From assembly GCF_002075885.1 (NCBI RefSeq), contig NZ_MDET01000011.1, positions 1-64,000 on the forward strand: DNA of 64,000 nt, given 5' to 3'. Below the pieces are notes generated by a model. It had not been told where the DNA came from. It searched no databases and worked only from the letters and a program-made list of their open reading frames with translations. A program made the translations under genes and the position numbers. Source of the stretch: Manganibacter manganicus (GTDB taxonomy: Bacteria; Pseudomonadota; Alphaproteobacteria; Rhizobiales; Rhizobiaceae). How positions within the stretch are numbered: the stretch's first letter is position 1; every line of letters starts with the position of its first letter. Positions 1-8,294 of this stretch are shown piece by piece.

Positions 1-24
1 GGGGACCATGAGGATTTGTGTGGC
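1..24 (+). repeat. Left terminal inverted repeat of the ISKra4-type element
   Basis: A 24-base sequence beginning GGGGACCATGAGG and ending TTGTGTGGC. It is identical to the reverse complement of 3136-3159. The window starts exactly on it, so the true end may lie a few bases further out. Confidence 0.85.
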
Positions 25-87
25 GGTGCCGTCCCTGGGGTAAAATCGGTATAGGGTGGGCGGTGATTTTCACCGAGGCCAGCCATC

Positions 88-795
88 TTGAAACCACCGC
101 GTCGGTCGAGCCGGCGTTCCGAGGGTGCCCAGACGCCGGACACGACGCCGACGGTCCTGCAATTCCGCATCTGGCTGAAGGGACTGAGCCCGATGGTTTG
201 GCGGCGGGTGCAGGTGCCGGCGACCATGACCTTGCGCGAGTTTCACGGCGTTCTTCAGGTCGCGATGGGCTGGGAAGGCATCCATCTCTACCAGTTTGTC
301 GTGCACACGGTCCGCTATGGCTCATGGGAATTGACTGCGGAACCGCCGGACATCGGACTTGACGCATTGAAGCTGCGCACCGGAAGCCGGTTCCTGTACG
401 AATACGATCTCAATGTTCCGTGGGAGCATGAGGTGCGGCTGGAACATCAGTGCGCCGCCAAGCCGCAAATCCATTATCCCTGCTGCATCGGCGGTGCCGG
501 AACTTGCCCGCCGGAGGATAGCGACGGGCCTGAGGCCTGGATCCTGCAGGAAGATGAAGCGCTCGGACTTGGACTGGATGAGGACCTCGCCAGTGCGCTG
601 GAGTTCTTCGCGGACATCAGCGAGACCAGATCCTTCGCGATCCTCGATGATCCCGACCGGGCTGAGGAATTCCGGGAACTGCTTCTCCGCATCGACAGGC
701 GCAACGCTCTTTTGGGCAGGACGTTCGAGCGGCAGACGGTGAACAAGCGCCTGCGGCAGGAGGAGCATCTCACCCTCATGCATCAGCAGATATGA
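88..795 (+). CDS. Plasmid pRiA4b ORF-3 family protein
   Basis: A 235-residue protein read from a TTG at 88; the exact start is uncertain. From about residue 23 it shows the fold signature of the pRiA4b ORF-3 family: LQFRIWLKGLSPMVWRRVQV, then LREFHGVLQVAMGW, HLYQF, the FLYEYD strand and PCCIGGAGTCPPED. The family is common on rhizobial plasmids and is related to accessory TnpR-like proteins of some insertion sequences. Its biochemical role is unknown. It lies inside the ISKra4-type element and its 3' end overlaps the convergent recombinase gene by 20 bases, which supports the idea that it is cargo of the element rather than a host gene. Confidence 0.8.
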   Translation: MKPPRRSSRRSEGAQTPDTTPTVLQFRIWLKGLSPMVWRRVQVPATMTLREFHGVLQVAMGWEGIHLYQFVVHTVRYGSWELTAEPPDIGLDALKLRTGSRFLYEYDLNVPWEHEVRLEHQCAAKPQIHYPCCIGGAGTCPPEDSDGPEAWILQEDEALGLGLDEDLASALEFFADISETRSFAILDDPDRAEEFRELLLRIDRRNALLGRTFERQTVNKRLRQEEHLTLMHQQI

Positions 796-1588
796 CTTCA
801 CCGTTTGAACCGCGATTGTTCGCCAGCAGATTGGCGGCGAGAAGGGCAACGTCGTCACCACGCTCATGCCGGATGCCGGAGAGCAACGACCGTGCCGCTG
901 GCGCGGTGACCTGATCGAACTTTCGGCGCAGGGTCGCGGCGGTCGTTTCCGCATAGTGCCGTGTCGTGGTGATGTTTTCGTGGCCGAGGAAGCGCTGGAC
1001 GTCGGTGATGTCCATGCCGAGCGCCAACAGCTTTGTCGCCATCGTGTGCCGCAAAAGATGCGGATAGACCCGCTTTGTGATCCCGGCCTTGCGAGCGACT
1101 TGCCGGACGATCTGACCGATGCGCTGGCGGCTGTAGGTATAGGGCAGCGATCCTTTGCCCCGTTCCCGGCTCTGGAACAGGGGGCCGGCACGCCTTGTGC
1201 CGATATGAAGCCGCAGCATCTGTGTCAGTTCCCGCCGGATGGGGACTTCCCGGTGCTTCGATCCCTTTCCGCGCACGACGACGATCACGCGCTCTGCCAG
1301 GCTGACATCCTCGATGCGCAGGCGGGTGAATTCGGAAACGCGCAAGCCGGTTTCCAAAAGGGTCTGAAGCAGCAGGCCCGTCGCGCCGCTCGCCTCGTAG
1401 GCCTGGTCAATGAAAGCCAGTTCTTCCTCGATCGTGAGCCGGTTGATTGACGTTCTCTTTTCCGGCGGCGCGGAAAGACCGGCCTGCGCGCGGGCCCGTT
1501 TGATCACCGCTTTGCTCTGCAGGTAGTCGATCCCTTCCCGGATCAGGATTGTGGCGACGGCGTTGGCGGCACGCTCGATCGAGGTCAT
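776..1588 (-). CDS. Tyrosine recombinase (XerC/D-like integrase)
   Basis: A 270-residue site-specific recombinase. The catalytic set of the tyrosine recombinase family is visible: Arg in ETGLRVSEFTRL, Lys in VRGKGSKHREVPI, the HxxR box in HLLRHTMATKL, His in FLGHENITTT and the nucleophile Tyr in RHYAET. The N-terminal SAM-like DNA-binding part is short, so the protein is close to the minimum length for the family. It is transcribed toward the pRiA4b ORF-3-like gene and diverges from the transposase at 1733, the intervening ~145 bases holding both promoters. Presence between the inverted repeats suggests it moves with the element, perhaps resolving cointegrates; that role is inference. Confidence 0.9.
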   Translation of the reverse strand: MTSIERAANAVATILIREGIDYLQSKAVIKRARAQAGLSAPPEKRTSINRLTIEEELAFIDQAYEASGATGLLLQTLLETGLRVSEFTRLRIEDVSLAERVIVVVRGKGSKHREVPIRRELTQMLRLHIGTRRAGPLFQSRERGKGSLPYTYSRQRIGQIVRQVARKAGITKRVYPHLLRHTMATKLLALGMDITDVQRFLGHENITTTRHYAETTAATLRRKFDQVTAPAARSLLSGIRHERGDDVALLAANLLANNRGSNGEVISADA

Positions 1589-1732
1589 GATGGTTTACCA
1601 GATGATTTTCGGATTGCTAACTGGTGAGAGATATCACCGTTGCCGGCGAAAGCGGAGGGCAGAAATACGCGGATCGGACGCGATGAGCTTTCCACTTCGC
1701 CCGTTCTGGAAAACCCGGCAAGGAGATGCAGC

Positions 1733-3133
1733 ATGCAGGTTCGGATCGTCATGGAACTCATCGGTGACGACGGCGAGGAGATCGGTCGGGAGATCATCGC
1801 CGACATGACAAAGATCACAACGGGTGCGGAGGATCTCGGCCTATCGCTCGCCGAGGGCAAAGCCCTGCTTGCCGGGCTTCAGCAGAAGATGGTGGAGACG
1901 CAGGTGAACCTATGGCTAGCGGAAAACCGTGAGACGGACGGCCGCCGGTTGCGGCACAAGGGATACTATCCCGTCACCTTCCACACTCTGTTCGGCGATG
2001 TCCGGCTCAGGAGTCCGCGATACGCGCTGCCGGAAAGTGAAGGACGCAATGGGCCGGGCACGGTGTCGCCGTTGCGGCAACTGATCCCCGATCACATTGC
2101 ACCCGAGCGGCTGTATCTCGAGACGCGCTGGGCTTCGCTCGTGCCATATGCCGCTGCAGCCGAGTTGTTGGCCGATGTGTTGCCGATCGACTGCGGGATC
2201 AACGCCACGACGGTGCGGCAGCATGCGCTGAAAACGGCTGCCCGAATTGAGCGGGAGCTGACGGAAGAGCGCGTCTCTTTCATGCAGGATTCGTGTCCGC
2301 AAGACTGGACGAACCTGCCCATTCCCGACGGCCGCATTGTCATTGGCCTTGATGGTGGCTACATCCGGGATCGTGACGACCGGAAGAAGAATTTCGAGCT
2401 GATCGTCGGCCGCTCCCTGCCCGAGGACGGTGAGCCGCGCTATATCGGCTTCGTTCATGGTTACGACCGCAAGCCGCAGCGCCGAATCCTCGACCATCTT
2501 AAAAAGCAGGGCGTGCAGGCCAATCAGGATATTACCTTCATCACCGACGGCGGCGAGGAAGTTCGCTCGCTCGCCGAAATGATCGCCCCGGCCAGCGAGC
2601 ATGTCCTGGATTGGTTCCACATCACCATGCGCATCACTGTGCTTCGCCAGTTCGCCCAAGGCCTTCGCCATCATGACAAGGAAGCCGGCAACGGCCTGCT
2701 GGACATGCTGACCCGGATCAAATGGTATCTGTGGCATGGCAACACCTACCGGGCGCGTGAGGAGATCGATTGGCTGCTCGACGATGCCGAAGCCACGGAA
2801 ACCGACTACCCGAACATGAAAAAGTTTCTGACAGTGATTGGCGAATTCCGATTCTATATCGGATCAAACCACGCCAGCCTGATCAACTATGGCGAACGCT
2901 ACCGGTCCGGAGAGCGGATATCATCCGCTTTCGTCGAGGCGACCGTCAACGCCGTTGTCAGCAAGCGTTTCGCCAAGAAGCAGCAGATGCAATGGAGCCG
3001 GACAGGCGCGCATCTTCTGCTGCAAACGCGAACGCAGACCCTCGACGGCTCGCTACGGTCGACCTTCGAGAAGTGGTATCCTGGCATGGCAAACGATAAT
3101 CACCGAAATTCCGACAACCAGTCCGCAGCGTAG
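1733..3133 (+). CDS. ISKra4-family transposase
   Basis: A 466-residue transposase. The ATG at 1733 is preceded by AAGGAG seven bases upstream, which favours it over the in-frame TTG at 1640. The N-terminal part (LWLAENRETDGRRLRHKGYY, then the DVRLRSPRY strand) is typical of ISKra4 proteins. Candidate DDE acidic residues are in VIGLDGGYIRDRDD and FITDGGEEVRSL, followed by the DWFHITMRI segment, with a C-terminal helical region ending near HLLLQTRTQTLDGSL. The stop at 3133 lies two bases before the right inverted repeat. It should catalyse movement of the 1-3159 unit. Confidence 0.93.
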   Translation: MQVRIVMELIGDDGEEIGREIIADMTKITTGAEDLGLSLAEGKALLAGLQQKMVETQVNLWLAENRETDGRRLRHKGYYPVTFHTLFGDVRLRSPRYALPESEGRNGPGTVSPLRQLIPDHIAPERLYLETRWASLVPYAAAAELLADVLPIDCGINATTVRQHALKTAARIERELTEERVSFMQDSCPQDWTNLPIPDGRIVIGLDGGYIRDRDDRKKNFELIVGRSLPEDGEPRYIGFVHGYDRKPQRRILDHLKKQGVQANQDITFITDGGEEVRSLAEMIAPASEHVLDWFHITMRITVLRQFAQGLRHHDKEAGNGLLDMLTRIKWYLWHGNTYRAREEIDWLLDDAEATETDYPNMKKFLTVIGEFRFYIGSNHASLINYGERYRSGERISSAFVEATVNAVVSKRFAKKQQMQWSRTGAHLLLQTRTQTLDGSLRSTFEKWYPGMANDNHRNSDNQSAA

Positions 3134-3135
3134 CT

Positions 3136-3159
3136 GCCACACAAATCCTCATGGTCCCC
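3136..3159 (-). repeat. Right terminal inverted repeat of the ISKra4-type element
   Basis: GCCACACAAATCC through ATGGTCCCC, the exact reverse complement of positions 1-24. It directly follows the transposase stop codon. Confidence 0.85.
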
Positions 3160-3539
3160 GAGAAGCGGACTATGCGCTGTGGCTGCTTTTGTCTTCGATG
3201 ACATTTTCTATGTCGCAAACCGGGAGCGGCGTGGTTATAGATTTGGACGGCTTTTACTCTGGTGCTGCGGGCGGATCGCCCGTCGATGTCATAGATCGAA
3301 CGACTGAAGGAGGCGAAAACTTCGTTATTTCGCCTCAAGCACTCTATCGAAGCTGGGGAGCTCGCGAGAGTGAAATTGAGCGTGTGAGGCCGTTCTTTGC
3401 AGAGAAGTCGATTTCGGATCGCATCAAACCTTTGGAAGTTGAGGTCTTGCGAAAACGCCACGTCCGACCGCCAGCTGTTAGTGAACCCTTGCGGCTGCGC
3501 AGACCAGTGCTGACGATGCCCGGAAAGAAATTGCCATAG
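3160..3539 (+). other. Open frame fragment downstream of the IS, possible interrupted gene
   Basis: Immediately beyond the right inverted repeat an open frame runs to a TAG at 3537-3539 with no start codon of its own near the junction. It encodes about 125 residues (including GSGVVIDLDGFYSG and LYRSWGARESEIERVRPFF) that I do not recognise. Continuous opening across the element boundary could mean the IS inserted into a gene whose 5' part lies left of the window. It could equally be chance in GC-rich DNA. Confidence 0.3.
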
Positions 3540-3581
3540 GGCGCAGCGGCACTGGTGTGCGCCCCAAGCGCCTGCGTCCGC

Positions 3582-3717
3582 TGTCCCAGGACTGAGGACA
3601 AAACTGAACGCGGTTGCGCTACTTGCGCCGCTCGGACCAACCCGTTTTGCAGTCGTGATCGTTGACAGGAAGGGCTGCCCAGTGCTTAGTGTCCTCTGTC
3701 CGAGGACAGAGGACACT
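3582..3717. promoter_or_regulatory. Paired inverted-repeat operator upstream of the AbiE-like operon
   Basis: At 3688-3717 there is a perfect 14-bp inverted repeat, AGTGTCCTCTGTCC, separated from its complement by two bases and ending four bases before the first ATG. A 19-base stretch inside it (TGTCCGAGGACAGAGGACA, 3697-3715) recurs with two mismatches at 3582-3600 (TGTCCCAGGACTGAGGACA). Two copies of a palindrome before a regulator-plus-nucleotidyltransferase operon match the known arrangement in which AbiEi binds two inverted repeats and represses its own operon. Confidence 0.7.
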
Positions 3718-3721
3718 GCTC

Positions 3722-4291
3722 ATGATGAAGGGCCAGGATGTTGTCGTCCTGCTCAAGCTGGCGAGCTTGGAGGACGACGCAAAGGATAGGGGTCATGACT
3801 CTCCACCGGCTGGGTTGGCCGCGGGCGAGGATCCCTATTCCGTGCGCGCTCTCGAGGCAGCACTCGGAATCAGCAAGACGGAAATCAGCGCTTCGCTCAA
3901 GCGCAGCATCGCGTCGGGCCTCGCGATCAAGGACAGGAAGACGGGTCGGCCCAAACCGAGCCGGCGCCATCTGCGTGAGTTCATCATCCACGGTCTGAAA
4001 TTCGTCTTTCCGGCGAAACCTGGCGCCATGCAGCGCGGGCTGCCGACGGCGTTCGCCGCCCCCGTGCTGCGTGAATCCCTGCACAGCGCCGGCAGTCTCA
4101 TCTACGTTTGGCCCTACGCGCCCGCAAAAGAAATGGGTCAATCGGTCGAACCGCTGTTCAAAAGCGTGCCGGAGGCCTGCAAGACAGATAGCCGGCTCTA
4201 TGCCTTTCTCGCCCTCGTCGACGCAATTCGCATCGGCAATCAGCGCGAAAGCATGCACGCCGCTGACCTGCTCGCACAGAGGCTGGAATGA
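3722..4291 (+). CDS. Winged-helix AbiEi-like antitoxin/repressor
   Basis: A 189-residue protein starting at the ATG pair 3722/3725, directly behind the palindrome ending at 3717. Residues about 37-75 form a winged-helix DNA-binding region (YSVRALEAALGISKTEISAS, then the wing SGLAIKDRKTGR). The remainder is an alpha/beta region unlike MarR enzymes (FVFPAKPGAMQRGLPTAFAA). Its stop overlaps the start of the nucleotidyltransferase gene as ATGA, so the two are translationally coupled. By position and architecture it is the AbiEi-type cognate antitoxin and autorepressor. The C-terminal domain is not obviously the canonical AbiEi one, so identity within the family is inferred. Confidence 0.65.
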   Translation: MMKGQDVVVLLKLASLEDDAKDRGHDSPPAGLAAGEDPYSVRALEAALGISKTEISASLKRSIASGLAIKDRKTGRPKPSRRHLREFIIHGLKFVFPAKPGAMQRGLPTAFAAPVLRESLHSAGSLIYVWPYAPAKEMGQSVEPLFKSVPEACKTDSRLYAFLALVDAIRIGNQRESMHAADLLAQRLE

Positions 4292-4989
4292 CAGTCCAGG
4301 GTCAGTTGAAGGCAATGTTGAAAACCGTCGCCGAGGCGCTCGGCGACGAGCTACGCGCCCGCCTGGTCTTCGTCGGCGGCTGCACCACGGCACTCTACAT
4401 CACCGATCCCATTGTTCTCGAAGGGGTGAGGGCGACCGACGATGTCGACCTGATCGTCGATCTCGCTGGTTTCGCTGAATGGGCCGAGTTGCTGGAACGC
4501 TTGCGTGCACGCGGCTTTTCCGAGGCGGCTGACGATTCCGTCATCTGCCGCATGAAGCTCGGCGAGCTGAAGGTCGACTTCATGCCGGACGACGAGGCGA
4601 TCCTGGGCTTCAGCAATCGCTGGTATGCAAAGGGAATCGCGACGGCCGTACCAGAACAGCTGGAGGAGGGGCTTGAGATCCGACGTCTCACGCCGCAGCT
4701 GTTTGTTGCCACTAAGTTGGAGGCATACCGCGGACGCGGCGAAGGTGATCTGATCGGTAGCCGCGATGCCGAGGACATTCTCCTTCTCGTCGATGGCCGG
4801 GAAGAGATCGTCGAGGAGATCGCGGACGGCGAGCCGGAGATCCGGGACTACATCGCCGAACAGATTGCGGCGCTGCTGGACGATCCGAACTTCGACCATT
4901 TCCTGGAGGGAAACATCCGCGGACCGGCAGGCCGTGCCAACATCGTCTACGACCGGCTGGTCGCGATCAGCACCCTGGATACACGCTGA
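4288..4989 (+). CDS. AbiEii/MenT-type nucleotidyltransferase toxin
   Basis: A 233-residue protein of the AbiEii nucleotidyltransferase family. Visible motifs are the GG signature FVGGCTTALY (about residues 30-40), the metal-binding pair in TDDVDLIVD (about 50-58), the later acidic strand LKVDFMPDD, and the LFVATKLEAYRGRGEGD segment carrying the Lys that family members use with the nucleotide. AbiEii/MenT toxins transfer nucleotides to RNA such as tRNA acceptor ends and arrest growth; they act in phage abortive infection. The start overlaps the preceding gene by four bases, and the stop is one base before the PP2C gene, so this is the middle gene of a three-gene operon. Confidence 0.85.
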   Translation: MTVQGQLKAMLKTVAEALGDELRARLVFVGGCTTALYITDPIVLEGVRATDDVDLIVDLAGFAEWAELLERLRARGFSEAADDSVICRMKLGELKVDFMPDDEAILGFSNRWYAKGIATAVPEQLEEGLEIRRLTPQLFVATKLEAYRGRGEGDLIGSRDAEDILLLVDGREEIVEEIADGEPEIRDYIAEQIAALLDDPNFDHFLEGNIRGPAGRANIVYDRLVAISTLDTR

Positions 4990-4990
4990 C

Positions 4991-5734
4991 GTGACCTTGC
5001 AAATCCAATGGCACTACCGGCAAGGAACGCGGACGGCCGACAACCGAGACCATGCAGGCATTGGCATCCGCGGCGACGCCGTCCTAGCCATCGTCCTTGA
5101 TGGGTCGACATCTGGTTCGGCCAGCGGCGATTTTGCGCGCGAGATTGCGCGCCGCATGGTCGATTGGTTCGTAGCCGGTGCTGAAGCGGTAACTGCCGAC
5201 ACCCTGATCGCACAGCTTCGCGTGACCCACGCGGCGCTCACGATGGTCTTTCGCACGGATTCAGCCAGTTACGTCCTTGTGTATCTTGAAGCGACGCGCC
5301 CGGCACTGGTGCTGCATTCTGGCGATTGCCTGGTAGGCCGATGCGAGGAGAATGGACGGATTGCATGGCTGACGCAGCCCCATACGCTCGCAAATCCGCT
5401 GCTGCCGATGGCGATCGAGAGTCTCGCGAAGGATCCCACGCGGCATCTGCTCACGCGTAGCTTCCGTTCAAAGCGCTTCATCACTCCCGACCTGAACTCG
5501 TTCGAACTCGACAATCGGCCATTGCTGGTTGCGACGGATGGTTTCTGGGCGGAACTTAAAGAGAACCAGCAGGTCGCCTTCATCGAAGGGCTTGTTGGGA
5601 CAGTCGACCAGGAGCGTGACGATTGCGGCGTTCTCTCGATTTTGCGCGGCGGGTCTGGATCTGAGATCGAGCTCATTGATACCGAGGCGGCGCCCAACCT
5701 CTATGTGGCGCACGGGCCAAATTTCCGTCGATAG
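4991..5734 (+). CDS. PP2C-family protein serine/threonine phosphatase
   Basis: A 247-residue protein starting at a GTG one base after the nucleotidyltransferase stop. Motifs of PP2C metallophosphatases appear in order: GTRTADNRDHAG (the RxxxND-like first motif), VLDGSTSG (DGxxG box, reduced), LHSGDCLVGR (the GDSR-type strand), ATDGFWAEL (SDG motif) and DDCGVL (terminal DN/DD motif). The metal-binding Asp residues all look present, so it is probably active, although the usual DGHGG is altered. PP2C enzymes dephosphorylate Ser/Thr on proteins. Tight coupling to an AbiE-like toxin pair is unusual and suggests a regulatory or effector role in the same system. It converges on the ABC-3C operon ending at 5785. 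Confidence 0.8.
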   Translation: MTLQIQWHYRQGTRTADNRDHAGIGIRGDAVLAIVLDGSTSGSASGDFAREIARRMVDWFVAGAEAVTADTLIAQLRVTHAALTMVFRTDSASYVLVYLEATRPALVLHSGDCLVGRCEENGRIAWLTQPHTLANPLLPMAIESLAKDPTRHLLTRSFRSKRFITPDLNSFELDNRPLLVATDGFWAELKENQQVAFIEGLVGTVDQERDDCGVLSILRGGSGSEIELIDTEAAPNLYVAHGPNFRR

Positions 5735-5784
5735 CTCACACGTGTTGCGTCCAACCACCGAAAGGTCTGGCGCTGCAGCCGGGC

Positions 5785-7809
5785 TCAGTCAAGTTTCTGG
5801 AGGATGTAGCCTGGAAAAATCACTTCCTCGCAGTCAATGGAGGCGGTTATCGCCTTGAGGGTTTCAAGATCCTCACTCGTCGAAAATATCACCTGCTGGT
5901 CCCGCCCCTTGGCGCCGGCAGCACGGCTCAGCAAGTTCTGGAAACTTGGGCGCGATGACGATTGTTGACGCGGCTCATCGAAGACCAACATTCCAGGGTG
6001 GTTTGTCGGCTCGTCGCGGGCAAGCTCGAGCAGGCTCATTTGGTAGGCCCACTTCAGACGGATGGCATCGCTTGCGGATGTTTCGAAGCCGATTTCGAAC
6101 CCTTCTTTCTCTGGCCTGTAGCTGTCCTCAGAAATAGACAGTTCCGATGGCGAGAATGTGCTGAAGCCGAAATCCTTCGCCTGACTCTGAACCAACCTGG
6201 TGAGACGATTAAGTTTGTCCCGATCACTGGGAGAGAGCTTTTCCGTCGGAATCTGAGCCCGTTCCTGTAGCAGTTCAGCATACGCGTCCTGCAAAGTGCG
6301 AAGTCGATCAATGGCATCGTCGAAGATAGCCTGAAGGGCTTCCAGGTCGCGCATCCTCGCTTCAGCTCGGATACGTTCCTCGATAATGGCAGCGGACGGA
6401 TTCGTCCCAGGCGCAACAAGTTCTGACCGAAGAAGTCGAATTTGAGAATAACAGTCAATCAGCTTGCGGCTGATGGCGGAAAGTTGGTCGCGCCGCTCGC
6501 TCTCCGCTGACTGCTCCCTGACGAGGATATCCTCAAACATCTTCTTTTGCGATCGAATATACTCGATGTTGTCCGAGACCGGCATAACGGCCGAGAGCGC
6601 TTCCTGCGACAAGAGAGTGTCCACGAGCGCCTGTTCGCAGGTCGGGCATCTATCAGGCGTCAGCGCGGCAGCGACTCCCGAGTATCGCTGCAGTCGCTGC
6701 ACGTCGAGATTCTTCACCAAATCGTCGTCAAGGGCAGCGATACGTCTCTGGAGCGACCGCATGTCCGCCAGCTTTAGTTGCTGAATTCCGTGAAGCCTAA
6801 TGCGTTCGGCGTTCAGTTGGTCGACGTCCTGCGTGAGCTGCTGCAGCTTTTGCGTGACCTCTTCCGACTGCTCTTCGACGACCGGTACAGCCTTAGCAGC
6901 CAAGTCGGCGATGTTCGCACGGAGTTGCATAACGACCGTCGCCAGCGGAATCCACTCCGTCCCTTCTGCCAATTGCACATGCGCATTTGACAAAGCGGCC
7001 GGATCGGCCAAGGGGTTTTCGCTCAAACTGGCAACCCGGCCGCCTCCACGCGCAATGAAGCGATCCAACTCCTGCCTGACGACAGACCATTCTTTCGAAT
7101 TGGCTGCGATACGTTCAGCCAGACGCTCGCGCTGAACTTCAAGCTTGTATACGTCCAAATCCATGATGAACTCGACTGCTCGCTTATGGACTTCGCGAAT
7201 TCTCATGTACGTGGGAATTGCAGCCGGGATCGCTGTCCATCCGAATTTCTGCTCAACCCAAAATAACGGGAAGACGGTTTCAAGATACAACTTTGTCTCT
7301 GGCGCGTCATACCTCCGGACTTGGGGCAAGCGCCAACCTAGAAAACCCTCCAAGAAGTGGTGAAAGCCATCCTCTCGCTGAGCCGCACCCGGATCGAGGA
7401 CAAAGAAGTTTTGTCGTTTGAGGTCAGTTGCCCCTCCGGACAGTGCAGGGCCGAAATCAACCGAGACAAGTCGAGTGTCAGTACTTGCCTTTACGGCACG
7501 GTTGACGGTGATGACCTGACTTTCTCCATTTGCAATTTCCAGCGACACGCTCGATTCAAGCACCTCAATGCGTTTCTCGTCATCAGTGTTCAAATAGGTC
7601 GTCATCGCATGCGGCAGGGGTATCTCGCGCCGGGGGCTCAGCATTCGCTCCAGACCCAACGCGTAGAGCATGCCTTGCATGCAGGTTGACTTGCCCTTGG
7701 TGTTATCCGCCCAGAGCACGGTCAGTCCGGATGCGAAAGGTATATCGGTGCCATAGACGCCGTCGGCGGTCACTGCACGAAGCCTCAAACGCCGAAAGCG
7801 TAGTGTCAT
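5785..7809 (-). CDS. Rad50/SMC-like ABC ATPase of an ABC-3C (Lamassu-like) system
   Basis: A 674-residue ATPase. The ATG at 7809 overlaps the stop of the upstream gene as ATGA, which fixes the start over an in-frame ATG 21 bases earlier. Residues about 33-42 hold the nucleotide-binding loop WADNTKGKST, an atypical P-loop. Two coiled-coil arms flank a zinc-hook CPTCEQ at about residue 386. Near residue 606 GMLVFDEPRQQ gives the Walker B and D-loop. This layout is that of Rad50-like ATPases in ABC-three-component conflict systems, where the ATPase senses foreign or unusual DNA and licenses an effector. It is the last gene of a three-gene operon with overlapping ends. Confidence 0.85.
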   Translation of the reverse strand: MTLRFRRLRLRAVTADGVYGTDIPFASGLTVLWADNTKGKSTCMQGMLYALGLERMLSPRREIPLPHAMTTYLNTDDEKRIEVLESSVSLEIANGESQVITVNRAVKASTDTRLVSVDFGPALSGGATDLKRQNFFVLDPGAAQREDGFHHFLEGFLGWRLPQVRRYDAPETKLYLETVFPLFWVEQKFGWTAIPAAIPTYMRIREVHKRAVEFIMDLDVYKLEVQRERLAERIAANSKEWSVVRQELDRFIARGGGRVASLSENPLADPAALSNAHVQLAEGTEWIPLATVVMQLRANIADLAAKAVPVVEEQSEEVTQKLQQLTQDVDQLNAERIRLHGIQQLKLADMRSLQRRIAALDDDLVKNLDVQRLQRYSGVAAALTPDRCPTCEQALVDTLLSQEALSAVMPVSDNIEYIRSQKKMFEDILVREQSAESERRDQLSAISRKLIDCYSQIRLLRSELVAPGTNPSAAIIEERIRAEARMRDLEALQAIFDDAIDRLRTLQDAYAELLQERAQIPTEKLSPSDRDKLNRLTRLVQSQAKDFGFSTFSPSELSISEDSYRPEKEGFEIGFETSASDAIRLKWAYQMSLLELARDEPTNHPGMLVFDEPRQQSSSRPSFQNLLSRAAGAKGRDQQVIFSTSEDLETLKAITASIDCEEVIFPGYILQKLD

Positions 7810-8294
7810 AGCAAATCCTCCAAGCGCCATACGCGCTTCATCAGCGTATCCGTCATTCGCGGAGCCACGTCGGCCAGGAACCTCGCCTCCTCCCTTAGCG
7901 ACTCACCCTCCTCCAGGATTGCCGTGGCCATCTTAATCCCTGCATCGGTGAGGGAGACTGACGTTCCCTTGTCAATCTTCACCAGTTTCAAAGCGTGCGC
8001 GAAGGCAACAGCGCGATTGAGAGATGGCTCGACACGGACGGAAACCTCCGTCGGCCGGTACTCTCCCGACAAAAGGCCGCGAACTTCCTCTCGTCCCTCC
8101 GGCAAACGAACCGAGTGCGCCAGAAACTGCAGCTTCTGAAAGTTGGATTTCTTTCCCCGGCTGTAGAACAGGGCCAAAACAAGAACCGCCAGGCCCCAAG
8201 ACATGCGGAGGTCACCGGGAACTGGATCGGGACGGGCCGTGAACGTGAACGATCCACCCAAGATGAGATCGCGAAGTGCCGATTCACTAGACAT
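7806..8294 (-). CDS. ABC-3C middle component
   Basis: A 162-residue protein starting MSSESALRDLILGG. The ATG at 8292-8294 overlaps the end of the effector gene by eight bases, and the stop overlaps the ATPase start by four. It has a helical N-terminal part (LRMSWGLAVLVLALFYSRG, then KKSNFQKLQFLAHSV) and a winged-helix-like region (VEPSLNRAVAFAHALKLVK, then DKGTSVSLTDAGIKMA). Small adaptor proteins with a wHTH-like fold between effector and ATPase are the defining middle component of ABC-3C systems, comparable to LmuC. Assignment rests mainly on position, size and this layout; I recognise no catalytic motif. Confidence 0.75.
   Translation of the reverse strand: MSSESALRDLILGGSFTFTARPDPVPGDLRMSWGLAVLVLALFYSRGKKSNFQKLQFLAHSVRLPEGREEVRGLLSGEYRPTEVSVRVEPSLNRAVAFAHALKLVKIDKGTSVSLTDAGIKMATAILEEGESLREEARFLADVAPRMTDTLMKRVWRLEDLL

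Larger units (their letters stand above)
1..3159. mobile_element. ISKra4-family insertion element with passenger genes
   Basis: The first 24 bases of the window (GGGGACCATGAGG through position 24) recur as a perfect inverted copy at 3136-3159, bounding a 3.16-kb unit. Inside are a DDE transposase of the ISKra4 type on the plus strand, a tyrosine recombinase on the minus strand and a pRiA4b ORF-3-like protein. Most ISKra4 elements carry only the transposase, so the two extra genes look like passengers. The left flank lies outside the window, so a target-site duplication cannot be checked. Confidence 0.8.

Noticed and set aside
322..1191. Long minus-strand open frame of 289 codons opposite the pRiA4b ORF-3 gene
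   Set aside because: Its first part is a shifted reading of the recombinase gene and the rest is antisense to a recognisable gene; G+C-rich codon usage opens such frames.
1916..2737. 273-codon minus-strand frame inside the transposase
   Set aside because: Antisense shadow of a well-recognised ISKra4 transposase; no ribosome site and no family resemblance.
2958..3716. 252-codon minus-strand frame across the right IS end
   Set aside because: Crosses the inverted repeat and the palindromic operator; the composition is that of a non-coding strand and nothing is recognisable.
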